From: Ketobacter sp. MCCC 1A13808
GTDB lineage: Bacteria; Pseudomonadota; Gammaproteobacteria; Pseudomonadales; Ketobacteraceae
NCBI RefSeq assembly: GCF_009746715.1
Contig: NZ_VRKW01000005.1
Span: 62,001-126,000 of the forward strand
Direction of reading: 5' to 3'
DNA: 64,000 nt
In this document: in pieces, positions 40,486 to 49,540 of the stretch
Layout of the letters: every line of letters starts with the position of its first letter
How positions within the stretch are numbered: the first letter of the stretch is position 1
The notes under the pieces: generated by a model
Told to the model about the DNA's origin: nothing
The model's database searches: none
What the model saw: only the letters and a program-made list of their open reading frames with translations
Position numbers and translations under genes: made by a program

Positions 40486-42276
40486 ATGACCGAGATTAAC
40501 AAACCGCTAGGTATTACCGACGTCGTGTTGCGTGATGCGCACCAGTCTTTGTTTGCCACGCGGTTGCGTGTTGAAGATATGCTTCCGATCGCAGATAAGC
40601 TGGATCAGGTTGGCTTTTGGTCGATCGAGTCCTGGGGCGGAGCGACTTTCGATGCTTGTATTCGTTACTTGGGGGAGGACCCCTGGGAGCGCATTCGCCT
40701 GCTGAAAAAAGCCATGCCGAAAACGCCGCAGCAAATGTTGCTGAGAGGACAAAATTTGCTGGGCTATCGCCACTACGCGGACGATGTGGTGAAAAAGTTT
40801 GTTGAGCGGGCTGCGGTGAATGGTGTGGACGTTTTCCGTGTCTTCGACGCAATGAACGACACACGAAACCTGGAGACAGCAATCAAAGCCGTATTAGAGC
40901 ATGGCAAGCATGCGCAAGGGACAATTTCCTATACGGTGAGTCCGGTCCACACCACTGAAATGTGGCTCGATATGGCGAAGAAGATTGAAGATATGGGTGC
41001 CGATTCAATCTGTATTAAAGACATGGCGGGCTTGCTGAAACCTTATGTGGGCTACGAACTGGTCACCCGACTCAAGCAAACGGTTAAAATTCCGATTCAT
41101 ATGCAATGCCATGCGACCACAGGTATGTCCACTGCCACGGCACTTAAGTGTGCAGAGGCCGGTATCGATAATGTGGACACGGCTATATCCTCTATGAGCA
41201 TGACCTATGGCCATTCGCCCACGGAAGCCGTGGTGGCAATACTGCAGGGCAGCGCACGGGATACCGGATTGGATATTTACCTGCTGGAGGAAATTGCAGC
41301 CTATTTCCGTGAGGTAAGAAAAAAGTACGCCAAGTTCGAAGGTGCGCTACGTGGTGTGGACTCGCGTATTCTCGTGGCACAGGTCCCAGGCGGCATGCTC
41401 ACCAATATGGAAGGTCAGCTTAAAGAGCAGGGAGCCGGTGATAAACTGGATGCGGTGCTGGAAGAAATTCCCCAGGTACGCAAAGACCTGGGGTTTATTC
41501 CGTTGGTGACACCGACGTCGCAAATAGTCGGCACTCAGGCGGTGCTGAATGTGCTGACCGGTGAGCGTTATAAAAGTATTTCAAAGGAAACTGCCGGAGT
41601 TCTGAAAGGTGAATACGGTTCTGCACCTGCTCCCTTTAATGCAGATTTACAAGCCCGTGTGTTGGAAGGTAAAGCGGCCATTACCTGTCGCCCCGCTGAT
41701 TTGTTGCAGCCGGAGCTGGATAAGCTAACCAGTGAGTTATATTCGCTGGTCGAACAGCATAAAATCACCCTGGCGGTGGATTCTGTGGATGATGTTCTAA
41801 CATACGCTTTGTTTCCTCAAATTGGCCTTAAATTTTTACAAAATCGCGGTAACCCTGATGCATTCGAGCCGGTCCCCGATGGGGCGGAACAAACCCCGGT
41901 TGCGCCTGCTGCCAGCACCCGTAGCGACAGTGGCGTTTATACCGTAACCGTCAATGGGCAATCTTACGTCGTACAGGTGGCTGATGGGGGGGATATCAGT
42001 TCAGTTGAGCCGTCCGTTCCATCCACTCAGGCAGTGGAACCTGTTGCTGCACCCGCCGGCAAAGGTGAGCCGGTGTTGTCCCCCCTGGCCGGAAATATAT
42101 TCAAAGTCAAAGTGAATGTTGGTCAGTCTGTGCAGGAGGGTGATGTGATCGTGCTTCTTGAGGCTATGAAAATGGAAACAGAAATCAGGGCTGCTCGATC
42201 AGGCGCGGTTGCAGCGATATCCGTTAAGGAAGGGGATGCTGTAAAAGTGGGTGATATTTTGTTGACCATTGCTTAA
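40486..42276 (+). CDS. oadA: Oxaloacetate decarboxylase alpha subunit (biotin protein)
   Basis: OadA transfers the carboxyl group of oxaloacetate to biotin. The 596-residue protein has a carboxyltransferase domain beginning [19 protein letters not shown] (about 10-28), the conserved HATTGMS metal region, a PYC_OADA-type C-terminal part, a Pro/Ala-rich linker (about 465-525) and a biotinyl domain with the attachment lysine in EAMKMET (about 561-567). It precedes oadB by 17 bp. Together they form a decarboxylation-driven sodium pump. Confidence 0.96.
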   Translation: MTEINKPLGITDVVLRDAHQSLFATRLRVEDMLPIADKLDQVGFWSIESWGGATFDACIRYLGEDPWERIRLLKKAMPKTPQQMLLRGQNLLGYRHYADDVVKKFVERAAVNGVDVFRVFDAMNDTRNLETAIKAVLEHGKHAQGTISYTVSPVHTTEMWLDMAKKIEDMGADSICIKDMAGLLKPYVGYELVTRLKQTVKIPIHMQCHATTGMSTATALKCAEAGIDNVDTAISSMSMTYGHSPTEAVVAILQGSARDTGLDIYLLEEIAAYFREVRKKYAKFEGALRGVDSRILVAQVPGGMLTNMEGQLKEQGAGDKLDAVLEEIPQVRKDLGFIPLVTPTSQIVGTQAVLNVLTGERYKSISKETAGVLKGEYGSAPAPFNADLQARVLEGKAAITCRPADLLQPELDKLTSELYSLVEQHKITLAVDSVDDVLTYALFPQIGLKFLQNRGNPDAFEPVPDGAEQTPVAPAASTRSDSGVYTVTVNGQSYVVQVADGGDISSVEPSVPSTQAVEPVAAPAGKGEPVLSPLAGNIFKVKVNVGQSVQEGDVIVLLEAMKMETEIRAARSGAVAAISVKEGDAVKVGDILLTIA

Positions 42277-42293
42277 TTTTTGGAGCGGTTCCC

Positions 42294-43598
42294 ATGGATA
42301 AATTGACCAAGCTTTGGCATAGCACTGGAATATATCACCTTGATCTTGGGCAGGGGGTGATGATTCTGGTGGGCCTGTTGTTATTGTGGCTCGCGATCAA
42401 AAAAGGCTTTGAACCACTCTTGCTGGTGCCGATTGGAGTGGGCGGAATTCTGGCGAATATCCCCGTAGCAGGGTTAGCGGAATCGGCGGTGGGTCATGCC
42501 TTATATTATGGCGATGCTGATTTAATTTCAGCGATCAAATCCCTGCTCAGTCTGAATGGGGATGCCACAGCCGTTCAGGTTAAATCTGCTTATTACGCTG
42601 CATCACCTGCATTGCAGGATGAGGTAACCTTTTTGGCGAAGGGCGGGGGCCATGCCGACGGCATTTTGTATCTGATTTACACCGTGGGTTTGACCACCGG
42701 TCTGTTTCCGTTGTTGATTTTTATGGGGGTCGGCGCAATGACGGATTTTGGGCCGCTGTTGGCAAATCCGCGAACCTTGTTGCTCGGCGCCGCGGCCCAG
42801 TTCGGTATTTTTGCCGCGTTAATGGGGGCATTGGCGCTCACTACCTTGGATATAGGGGTTAACTTTTCCCTGGCGGATGCCGCTTCTATCGGCATTATCG
42901 GCGGCGCAGACGGGCCTACCGCGATTTACGTTACCAGTAAATTGGCACCGGACTTGTTGGGTGCCATTGCAGTAGCGGCGTATTCTTATATGGCGTTGGT
43001 ACCGTTGATCCAGCCGCCCATAATGAAAGCGTTAACGACGGAAGCCGAGCGCAAAATTAAAATGGAGCAGCTGCGGATTGTTCCCCAGGCAGAAAAAATC
43101 ATATTTCCCATTTTGATTCTGGTTTTAGTTGCGTTGTTATTGCCGGATGCGGCACCGTTACTGGGAATGTTCTGCTTCGGCAACCTGATGCGCGAATCCG
43201 GTGTGGTGGACCGGTTAAGCGATACGGCGCAGAACGCGCTGATTAATATCGTAACCATTGGCTTGGGCTTGGCGGTAGGCTCCAAATTAAGTGCGTCTTC
43301 ATTTCTGGTCGCTGAAACACTGGGCATACTAATTTTGGGTATGGCCGCATTCTGTATCGGTACCGGGTGTGGTGTGCTGATGGCAAAGCTGATGAATCGC
43401 TTTTCCAAACAACCGATCAACCCTCTGATTGGGTCTGCCGGTGTCTCCGCTGTGCCGATGGCGGCCCGGGTATCAAACAAAGTTGGGCTGGAAGCCAACC
43501 CGCAAAACTTTCTGCTGATGCATGCAATGGGACCGAATGTGGCGGGTGTCATCGGTTCGGCAGTGGCTGCGGGTATTTTACTGAACTATGTTGGGTAA
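42294..43598 (+). CDS. oadB: Oxaloacetate decarboxylase beta subunit (sodium pump)
   Basis: OadB decarboxylates carboxybiotin and exports sodium ions. The 434-residue membrane protein has many hydrophobic segments and the essential aspartate in [12 protein letters not shown] (near residue 203), plus [14 protein letters not shown] in the C-terminal part. GGAGCGG precedes ATG 42294. The stop codon at 43596-43598 lies in a 9-bp tandem repeat that adds further in-frame stops. Confidence 0.96.
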   Translation: MDKLTKLWHSTGIYHLDLGQGVMILVGLLLLWLAIKKGFEPLLLVPIGVGGILANIPVAGLAESAVGHALYYGDADLISAIKSLLSLNGDATAVQVKSAYYAASPALQDEVTFLAKGGGHADGILYLIYTVGLTTGLFPLLIFMGVGAMTDFGPLLANPRTLLLGAAAQFGIFAALMGALALTTLDIGVNFSLADAASIGIIGGADGPTAIYVTSKLAPDLLGAIAVAAYSYMALVPLIQPPIMKALTTEAERKIKMEQLRIVPQAEKIIFPILILVLVALLLPDAAPLLGMFCFGNLMRESGVVDRLSDTAQNALINIVTIGLGLAVGSKLSASSFLVAETLGILILGMAAFCIGTGCGVLMAKLMNRFSKQPINPLIGSAGVSAVPMAARVSNKVGLEANPQNFLLMHAMGPNVAGVIGSAVAAGILLNYVG

Positions 43599-43635
43599 GT
43601 GGGGTAAGTGGGGTAAGTGGGGTAAGTTGGGTAAA
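43591..43635 (+). repeat. 9-bp tandem repeat, about five units, at the oadB stop codon
   Basis: Units TTGGGTAAG, TGGGGTAAG (three times) and TTGGGTAAA run head to tail. Read in the oadB frame, each unit gives GTG GGG TAA, so the stop codon is repeated in frame. Slipped-strand duplication is the likely origin. Confidence 0.95.
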
Positions 43636-43656
43636 CCGGCAAGCGTTAAGGGGATC

Positions 43657-43688
43657 AAAAAAGCCGACCTGGATGTCGGCTTTTTTCG
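43657..43688 (+). terminator. Bidirectional terminator after oadB
   Basis: AAAAAAGCCGAC (43657-43668) and GTCGGCTTTTTT (43675-43686) flank a CTGGAT loop. It also serves the convergent gene ending at 43717. Confidence 0.92.
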
Positions 43689-43716
43689 TCTGCTGAGTCC
43701 GTTAATCGGTAACGCG

Positions 43717-44124
43717 TCAGGATTTTACCAAGCGGAAACGTTGCGGATTGTTGCGTAGATCTGCGGCTTTTTTTGCCCGGTTCTCATCTACAACGGAACG
43801 CAGCGATTCAGCTACCGCACGGATATCGTCACCCAGGGCTTCCGCAATAAACTCCGGTGAATGACCGATCATAAACAAACACTCGATCAACTGAGGCTTA
43901 AAATCCGGTTTTACCAGAGCAAAATTAAAGAGCGCAATCTTACGGCGACATTGATGGGGATCGCGTCCGTTTTGGGGTTCTTGTCTGAGAATATAGAGTG
44001 ATTGAGGAATATCGTAAAAAGCAAGTAGATCAACGACTTGTTGCCCGCGAGCCTTATTTAAAAATCGATCTTGTTGAATCTCTTCCAGTTCAATCAACAG
44101 ATCAGTCAGTTCATAATCGATCAT
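43717..44124 (-). CDS. Hypothetical protein, about 135 aa, helical
   Basis: I do not recognise this protein. The start at ATG 44124 is supported by a strong GGAGGG ribosome-binding site; an in-frame start at 44184 would add 20 residues. It is soluble and mostly helical, with no signal peptide. Features include LLIELEEIQQDRF at the N-terminus, DIPQSLYILRQEPQ in the middle and a basic tail (RFRLVKS). A shared terminator separates it from oadB. hemH lies upstream on the same strand, about 200 bp away. Confidence 0.75.
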   Translation of the reverse strand: MIDYELTDLLIELEEIQQDRFLNKARGQQVVDLLAFYDIPQSLYILRQEPQNGRDPHQCRRKIALFNFALVKPDFKPQLIECLFMIGHSPEFIAEALGDDIRAVAESLRSVVDENRAKKAADLRNNPQRFRLVKS

Positions 44125-44323
44125 GGCACCCTCCAGTGGGACTATTGAGGCCTTCGCATCCTTTAGGCTTCCAATGCTTACCAACGGCCTAAGCTACCAC
44201 ACTTTTAAAAATAGTGAATAGGCGACCAAGTAAACAATGCTAATTTTGTTTGGTCGCGTCGGTTTTACTGTACTAATGGCCCTGAAAGCACAATTTTATG
44301 GTCGTGTTAACAGATTGAAGTGG

Positions 44324-45328
44324 TTACGATTTCCATGCTTGTGCACGCTGTAAAACCAATTGACTTAAAAATGCGATGTGATCGGGACGGTTGTTCAGGC
44401 ACGGGATGTAGTGATATTCCTTGCCTCCGGCGTGCAAAAATATTTCCTTGTTTTGCTCTGCAATTTCTTCCAGTGTTTCCAGGCAATCAGCCGAGAAAGC
44501 CGGGCACACAACGTCAACCCGCTTAATATCATCCTGTTCTCCCCATTCTTGCAGAATGACGTCCGTATAGGGCTTGACCCATTCTTCCCGGCCAAAGCGG
44601 GATTGAAAGCTTTCTGTCCACTGATCTTTTAGCAGACCCAGCCGTTCGGCCACCCCTCGAGCGGTGTCTCGGCTGTACTGCGGATAGGGGTCGCCCTGAT
44701 CTTCATAGCTTTGGGGGATGCCGTGAAAGGAAAGCAACAGGCGGTCCGGCTTGCCGTGGCTCTGCCAGTATTCATCGATACTGTTTGCGAGACATTGTTG
44801 GTAATCAGGATGCTGCCAGTAATCACGTATAAAGATCATTTCCGGCAGATTGGGATAGGCGCGGAAATTACGGGCAATAGCATCGAACACTGCGGCTGTG
44901 GTGGTGCCGGAATATTGCGGATACATCGGTAAAACAATCAATCGTTGGATGCCGGATTTCATCAGGTTCGCAATGCCCTTATCAATACCCGGATTGCCAT
45001 AGGTCATCGCCAGCTCCACCGGGATGTTCTGCCCGGTCAATTGCTGTAAGCTGCTTTGCAGGTCTTGTTGTTGTTGCTGGCTGATGGCGAGCAAGGGGGA
45101 ACCGCGATTGGTCCAGACGGTCTGATATAACTTTGCTACCTTGGGTGGACGGATCAGCAGAATCACCAGATTCAATGCACACCACCAGATCAGGCGGGGT
45201 GCGTGGATTACCCTGGGATCCGATAAAAATTCACGTAAATACCGCCGGACACTCGGCGCGTCGGCTTTATCCGGTGTGCCCAGATTCACCAGCAGTACTC
45301 CAAAAGGTGCAGTGTTCTCGTTAGACAA
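44324..45328 (-). CDS. hemH: Ferrochelatase
   Basis: HemH inserts iron(II) into protoporphyrin IX, the last step of protoheme synthesis. The 334-residue protein shows GVLLVNLGTPDKADAPSVRRYLREFLSDPRVI (about 10-41), the metal-binding His in LLSFHGIPQSY and CPAFSADCLETLEEI near the C-terminus. The start is TTG at 45328, with AAGGAGA six bases upstream and no better ATG. It is divergent from the peroxiredoxin gene. Confidence 0.96.
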   Translation of the reverse strand: MSNENTAPFGVLLVNLGTPDKADAPSVRRYLREFLSDPRVIHAPRLIWWCALNLVILLIRPPKVAKLYQTVWTNRGSPLLAISQQQQQDLQSSLQQLTGQNIPVELAMTYGNPGIDKGIANLMKSGIQRLIVLPMYPQYSGTTTAAVFDAIARNFRAYPNLPEMIFIRDYWQHPDYQQCLANSIDEYWQSHGKPDRLLLSFHGIPQSYEDQGDPYPQYSRDTARGVAERLGLLKDQWTESFQSRFGREEWVKPYTDVILQEWGEQDDIKRVDVVCPAFSADCLETLEEIAEQNKEIFLHAGGKEYHYIPCLNNRPDHIAFLSQLVLQRAQAWKS

Positions 45329-45427
45329 GTGTGATCTCCTTTATTAATGCGGTTATTGTAAGTAAATTATGCTGCAAAGCGAGCCTTGCTCGATGATTTA
45401 TAACTATGAATGAGTTGGAGAAATACT

Positions 45428-45898
45428 ATGGCGTTGCCAAAGGTGGGGAATATGGCCCCGGCCTGGACTTTACCGAACCAAGCGGGTGAAAAAATCAGTC
45501 TGAAGGATTTTAAGGGTAAGAAGAATGTGGTTTTCTATTTTTATCCTCGGGCGTTAACGCCCGGTTGTACCACGCAAGCGTGTGGATTACGGGATGTCAA
45601 AAAGGAATTGGCAAAGCTGGATGCGGTGGTATTCGGAGTCAGCCCGGATCCGGTTAAGAAGTTGCAGAGCTTTATTGAGAAGAAAGCGTTGAATTTTGAT
45701 TTGTTGTCCGATGAAGATAAAACCATTGCGGAAAAATACGGCGTGTGGGGACTAAAGAAATTCATGGGTAAAGAATTCATGGGTATTATCCGCACTACCT
45801 TTATTATCGGTAAGGACGGCAGGCTCAAACATATTATGGATAAGGTCAAAACCAAAACCCACCATGATGATGTGATTGAGGTATTAAAAACGCTTTAA
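45428..45898 (+). CDS. bcp: Peroxiredoxin, PrxQ/Bcp family
   Basis: This thiol peroxidase reduces hydrogen and organic peroxides. From ATG 45428 (after GGAGA) it has 156 residues. The peroxidatic Cys47 and resolving Cys52 lie in PRALTPGCTTQACGLRD, the 2-Cys PrxQ spacing. The usual YP(K/R) precedes them. The stop overlaps the glpG start (TAATG), suggesting coupled translation. Confidence 0.93.
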   Translation: MALPKVGNMAPAWTLPNQAGEKISLKDFKGKKNVVFYFYPRALTPGCTTQACGLRDVKKELAKLDAVVFGVSPDPVKKLQSFIEKKALNFDLLSDEDKTIAEKYGVWGLKKFMGKEFMGIIRTTFIIGKDGRLKHIMDKVKTKTHHDDVIEVLKTL

Positions 45899-46758
45899 TG
45901 TGGTATTTAGCCAATTTTCGCAGACTAAGAGACGCTCAGGCGTTTGTGGATTACATGCAGTCCATTGGCGTGTCCTGTAAATTGCAAATCGATGGCACGG
46001 AAATAAAGCTCTTTTTGCAGGATGAGATGCAGTTAGAACAGGCTAGGAAGGAGTTGGAGCGATTCGGCCGTGAGCCGACGCATGCCCGTTATCGGCTTGC
46101 ATCCTGGCAGCTTTCTGAATCAAACCCCGTCAATCCGCAATTGACCGGATTATATAAAGGCTTCTCCATTATTGCGGCTTTTAAAAATACCGGTCCCTTC
46201 ACATTAACGATTCTGGCGATCTGTACCCTGGTCTATTTGTATACCGGCCAAGGTATGAATGACGCAGCTCGTGCGCCCTTTATGTTTTTTGCCAGCGCGC
46301 CTGAAATGTTCGATCTGCAGCAGATATGGCGCTGGGTAACCCCCGCTTTTCTGCACTTCGGCATTTTTCACTTTCTGTTTAATATGGGTGCCTGGTGGAT
46401 CTTCGGGGGCATGGTGGAAAAAGGCCAGTCCGGTTCGCGGTTGTTTCTGATTTTTGCAGCCACCGCGTTGTTGTCCAATGGTGTGCAGTTTTTCTGGAGC
46501 GGTAACCTGTTTGGTGGCTTATCCGGCGTGGTGTATGCGGTGATCGGCTACCTCTGGGTATACCAGCGACTCCATCCCGCGCCTCCGTTTCGCATACCGA
46601 ATGGCATGATGGCCTTTATGCTGGTTGCACTGGCGCTGGGTTTTACCAACTTTATACCGACAGCCAACCAGGCTCATCTTGCAGGTCTGCTGGGCGGCTG
46701 TGCGTTGGGATGGCTGTTGGCGTGGATGGATCGTCCGGATCATGCGGGTCTTGTGTGA
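45898..46758 (+). CDS. glpG: Rhomboid intramembrane serine protease GlpG
   Basis: GlpG cleaves membrane proteins within the bilayer. The 286-residue protein has an N-terminal cytoplasmic domain (about 1-90), then six membrane segments. The catalytic pair is Ser209 in GGLSGVVYAV and His260 in NQAHLAGLLGG; the WRWVTPAFLHF...H.LFNMGAWW block forms the conserved L1 region. E. coli GlpG has 276 residues with the same layout. It starts on the stop codon of the peroxiredoxin gene. Confidence 0.94.
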   Translation: MWYLANFRRLRDAQAFVDYMQSIGVSCKLQIDGTEIKLFLQDEMQLEQARKELERFGREPTHARYRLASWQLSESNPVNPQLTGLYKGFSIIAAFKNTGPFTLTILAICTLVYLYTGQGMNDAARAPFMFFASAPEMFDLQQIWRWVTPAFLHFGIFHFLFNMGAWWIFGGMVEKGQSGSRLFLIFAATALLSNGVQFFWSGNLFGGLSGVVYAVIGYLWVYQRLHPAPPFRIPNGMMAFMLVALALGFTNFIPTANQAHLAGLLGGCALGWLLAWMDRPDHAGLV

Positions 46759-46760
46759 AA

Positions 46761-46837
46761 TGGTCCGCCCTTCAGGATTCGAACCTGAGGCCTTCCCCTT
46801 AGGAGGGGGACGCTCTATCCAGCTGAGCTAAGGGCGG
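46761..46837 (-). tRNA. tRNA-Arg (CCT)
   Basis: On the minus strand the 77-base gene pairs CCGCCCT with AGGGCGG and ends in encoded CCA. The anticodon arm TCCCC-CTCCTAA-GGGGA gives anticodon CCT. The D-arm TAGCTCAGCTGGATAGAGC and T-loop GGTTCGAATCC are standard. It converges on glpG, starting 3 bp after its stop. Confidence 0.96.
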
Positions 46838-47072
46838 GTATCGGCTAAATTCTGCGGATTCTAGCGAGATCATCCCAAAGAATCCAGTCGTTGGCGGCAA
46901 ATAGCGTTAACGGCTGGCGTTGGGGTTCCCGCTATTCTGGCAATTTAGGCCAGTGACTCTGCCAACTTAGGCGAATACACTTTTAGGCCGCTATAAAAGC
47001 GACGATGATACCGGTTCAGGAATGATTTGATGTCATACGTGAAAAGGTGCAACTGAGGAAAGGTAGAAAATA

Positions 47073-48242
47073 ATGGATATTCAATTGACCCCGGAAGATC
47101 TTGCGTTTCGAGATGAAGTGCGGAATTTTCTGAAAACTAAAGTTTCCGATCGCATTAAAAAGGCCATAGTAGGCGGCCATATCGATAAAGACTGCATGAT
47201 CGAATGGCAGAAAACCCTATATGAGCAGGGTTGGATTGCGCCGGGTTGGCCGCAGGAATACGGCGGTACCGGTTGGAATATTACCCAAAAATTCATCTTT
47301 GAAAATGAATGTGCAGAAGCCGGGGCTCCAGCCATTGTGCCATTCGGGTTGAAAATGGTGGGTCCGGTTATCTATACCTTTGGCAACGACGAACAGAAGA
47401 AACGTTTTTTACCGGATATATTGCAAAGTAATACATGGTGGTGCCAGGGTTACTCTGAACCCGGCGCCGGATCAGATCTGGCCGCGTTGCAAACCAAGGC
47501 GGTTCGTGATGGCGATGATTATCTGGTAACGGGTCAAAAAATCTGGACTACCTACGCCCAGTATTCCGATTGGATTTTTTGTCTGGTGCGCACTGATCCG
47601 GATGCCAAAAAGCAGGAAGGGATTTCGTTTCTATTAATCGATATGAATACACCCGGAATCGAAGTACGAAAAATCGATACCATTGATAACCAGCATTCCT
47701 TAAACGAAGTGTTTTTTGACAACGTTCGGGTTCCGGTCGCCAATCGGATTGGTGAAGAAAACAAAGGCTGGACGTACGCAAAATACCTGTTGACCCACGA
47801 ACGCACGGCAATCGCTGGTGTTCCTCAGTCAAAGAAAGCCCTAGAGCGCATAAAGACGATTGCCTCGCAGGAAATGTCCGGCGGACGGCCTTTGATCGAA
47901 GATAGTTTGTTTGCGTCCAAGTTGGCACAAATCGAAATCGACCTGATGGCTCTGGAATATACGGAATTGCGTACTATCGCCAGCGTGGCTGATGGTGGTG
48001 CCCCGGGTCCTGAATCTTCCATCCTCAAAATTCGTGGTACTGAAATACAACAAGCGGTGGCCGAACTCTCTGTCGAGCTTTGTGGTTATTACGCCAACGC
48101 AATAAACGACGGGGATCCGATCGGCAATGCCTATGCCGCAGACATTGCAACCAAATATCTGTATGGCCGTGCTGCCACCATTTATGGGGGCTCCAACGAA
48201 GTACAGAAAAATATCATTGCGAAAATGGTGCTGGGGCTTTAG
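47073..48242 (+). CDS. Acyl-CoA dehydrogenase, large (catalytic) subunit type
   Basis: This 389-residue FAD enzyme would introduce a 2,3-double bond into an acyl-CoA. Motifs: WCQGYSEPGAGSDLAAL (about 123-139) and VTGQKIWTTYAQYSDW for FAD binding, and IYGGSNEVQKNIIAKMVLGL at the end. The usual MCAD base position (YEG) is YGG here; a glutamate in THERTAIAG (Glu243) occupies the position used by isovaleryl- and long-chain enzymes. AGGAAAGG precedes the start. The next gene is a second, degenerate acyl-CoA dehydrogenase, as in heteromeric pairs such as PimC/PimD and the steroid side-chain enzymes. Confidence 0.9.
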   Translation: MDIQLTPEDLAFRDEVRNFLKTKVSDRIKKAIVGGHIDKDCMIEWQKTLYEQGWIAPGWPQEYGGTGWNITQKFIFENECAEAGAPAIVPFGLKMVGPVIYTFGNDEQKKRFLPDILQSNTWWCQGYSEPGAGSDLAALQTKAVRDGDDYLVTGQKIWTTYAQYSDWIFCLVRTDPDAKKQEGISFLLIDMNTPGIEVRKIDTIDNQHSLNEVFFDNVRVPVANRIGEENKGWTYAKYLLTHERTAIAGVPQSKKALERIKTIASQEMSGGRPLIEDSLFASKLAQIEIDLMALEYTELRTIASVADGGAPGPESSILKIRGTEIQQAVAELSVELCGYYANAINDGDPIGNAYAADIATKYLYGRAATIYGGSNEVQKNIIAKMVLGL

Positions 48243-48268
48243 CAGCGGGAATTAAGGAGAATGGATCT

Positions 48269-49396
48269 ATGAATTTTAATTACAGCGAAGAGCAGAACCT
48301 GCTGAAAGATAGCATCGCGAAATTTATTAGCAACGATTACAGCTATGAAACCCGTCAGAAACACGTGGCGATGGAGAAAGGCTTCAACGAAGCAACCTGG
48401 AACACCTTTGCCGAATTAGGCTGGTTGTGTGTGCCATTTAGTGAAGATGATGGCGGCATCGGCGGTGGCCCTGTTGAAATCATGATAGTGATGGAAGAAT
48501 TTGGCAAAGGTTTAGTAGTAGAACCATTTGTGCCCTCGGTCATTCTGAGTGGTGCGGCAATTGCGGCAGCGGGAAGCGAACAGCAGAAGGCCGATTTATT
48601 ACCAGCGATAATTGATGGAAGCCAGATCTTTTCTCTAGCCTTCGTTGAGCCTCAGGCTCGCTTTGATCTGTACGATGTCAAAACCACCGCCAGCGAAACC
48701 AATGGTAAGTTTACATTGAATGGGGCCAAGTCTATGGTGATTCATGGCGGGTCGGCGGACACTTTTCTGGTTGTGGCAAGAACCTCTGGTGAACAGCGGG
48801 ATGAGCAGGGTATTTCTGTTTTCCTGGTGCCGGCGGATGCGAAAGGCGTTGTGGTTAAGTCCTATCGCACGTTAGATGGGCAGCGTGCTGCAGAGGTGGT
48901 TTTGGATAACGTGGAGGTGCAGGCGTCGGCCCTGTTGGGCGTTAAAGATCAGGCTTATGAGTTGCTGCAAACGATCTCCGATGATGCCTGTCTGGCATTG
49001 GGTGCAGAGGCCGTTGGTATAATGGAAAAACTGTATAAAGAGACGGTGGAATACACCAAAGAGCGCAAGCAGTTTGGTGTTCCCATCGCTATTTTTCAAG
49101 CCTTGCAGCATCGCATGGTGGATATGTTTACTTTGCAGCAGGAGTGTCGTTCGTTGTTGCTCAGAGCCGTGTTAAGCCATGAATCCGGGGCCAAAGAGTA
49201 CCAGAAAAATGTGTCTGCATTGAAATATGCGGTGGCGGTAAAAGGCCAGAAGGTAGCGCATGAAGCGGTGCAGATATTCGGTGGCATGGGCATGACCGAC
49301 GAAATGAACGTCGGTATGTACCTGAAACGCATCAATATGATCAATACCCTGTTTGGTAATGGCGATTATCATTTACGACGCTTTATGGCTTTGTAA
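48269..49396 (+). CDS. Acyl-CoA dehydrogenase, small (partner) subunit type
   Basis: The 375-residue protein has the acyl-CoA dehydrogenase fold (MNFNYSEEQNLLKDS start; ERKQFGVPIAIFQALQHRMVDM; QIFGGMGMTDEMNVGMYLKR end) but lacks a catalytic glutamate at both known positions and has a divergent FAD-loop (FVEPQARFDLYDV). It is therefore probably the non-catalytic partner of the gene 26 bp upstream. AAGGAG at 48254-48259 supports ATG 48269; longer in-frame starts are inside the previous gene. GGMGMTDEMNVGMY is typical of PimD-like subunits. Confidence 0.88.
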   Translation: MNFNYSEEQNLLKDSIAKFISNDYSYETRQKHVAMEKGFNEATWNTFAELGWLCVPFSEDDGGIGGGPVEIMIVMEEFGKGLVVEPFVPSVILSGAAIAAAGSEQQKADLLPAIIDGSQIFSLAFVEPQARFDLYDVKTTASETNGKFTLNGAKSMVIHGGSADTFLVVARTSGEQRDEQGISVFLVPADAKGVVVKSYRTLDGQRAAEVVLDNVEVQASALLGVKDQAYELLQTISDDACLALGAEAVGIMEKLYKETVEYTKERKQFGVPIAIFQALQHRMVDMFTLQQECRSLLLRAVLSHESGAKEYQKNVSALKYAVAVKGQKVAHEAVQIFGGMGMTDEMNVGMYLKRINMINTLFGNGDYHLRRFMAL

Positions 49397-49435
49397 GTTT
49401 TATTGAGCCCGCCGCCAGTCTAGCCGTGTAAAATT

Positions 49436-49472
49436 AAAACCCCGTAGAGATCCGTTTTCTACGGGGTTTTTT
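49436..49472 (+). terminator. Terminator of the acyl-CoA dehydrogenase pair
   Basis: AAAACCCCGTAGA (49436-49448) and TCTACGGGGTTTT (49458-49470) form a 13-bp stem followed by T residues. Confidence 0.92.
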
Positions 49473-49540
49473 CGCGCTGGACTTTAATACCCAGGCCCGA
49501 GGGCATAAGATGTCGATATGCAGTTCCAAAGGATACCCCC

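Noticed and set aside
46625-46831. Plus-strand frame reading VRPSGFEPEAF across tRNA-Arg(CCT)
   Set aside because: Also a reverse-strand tRNA artefact overlapping the end of glpG.
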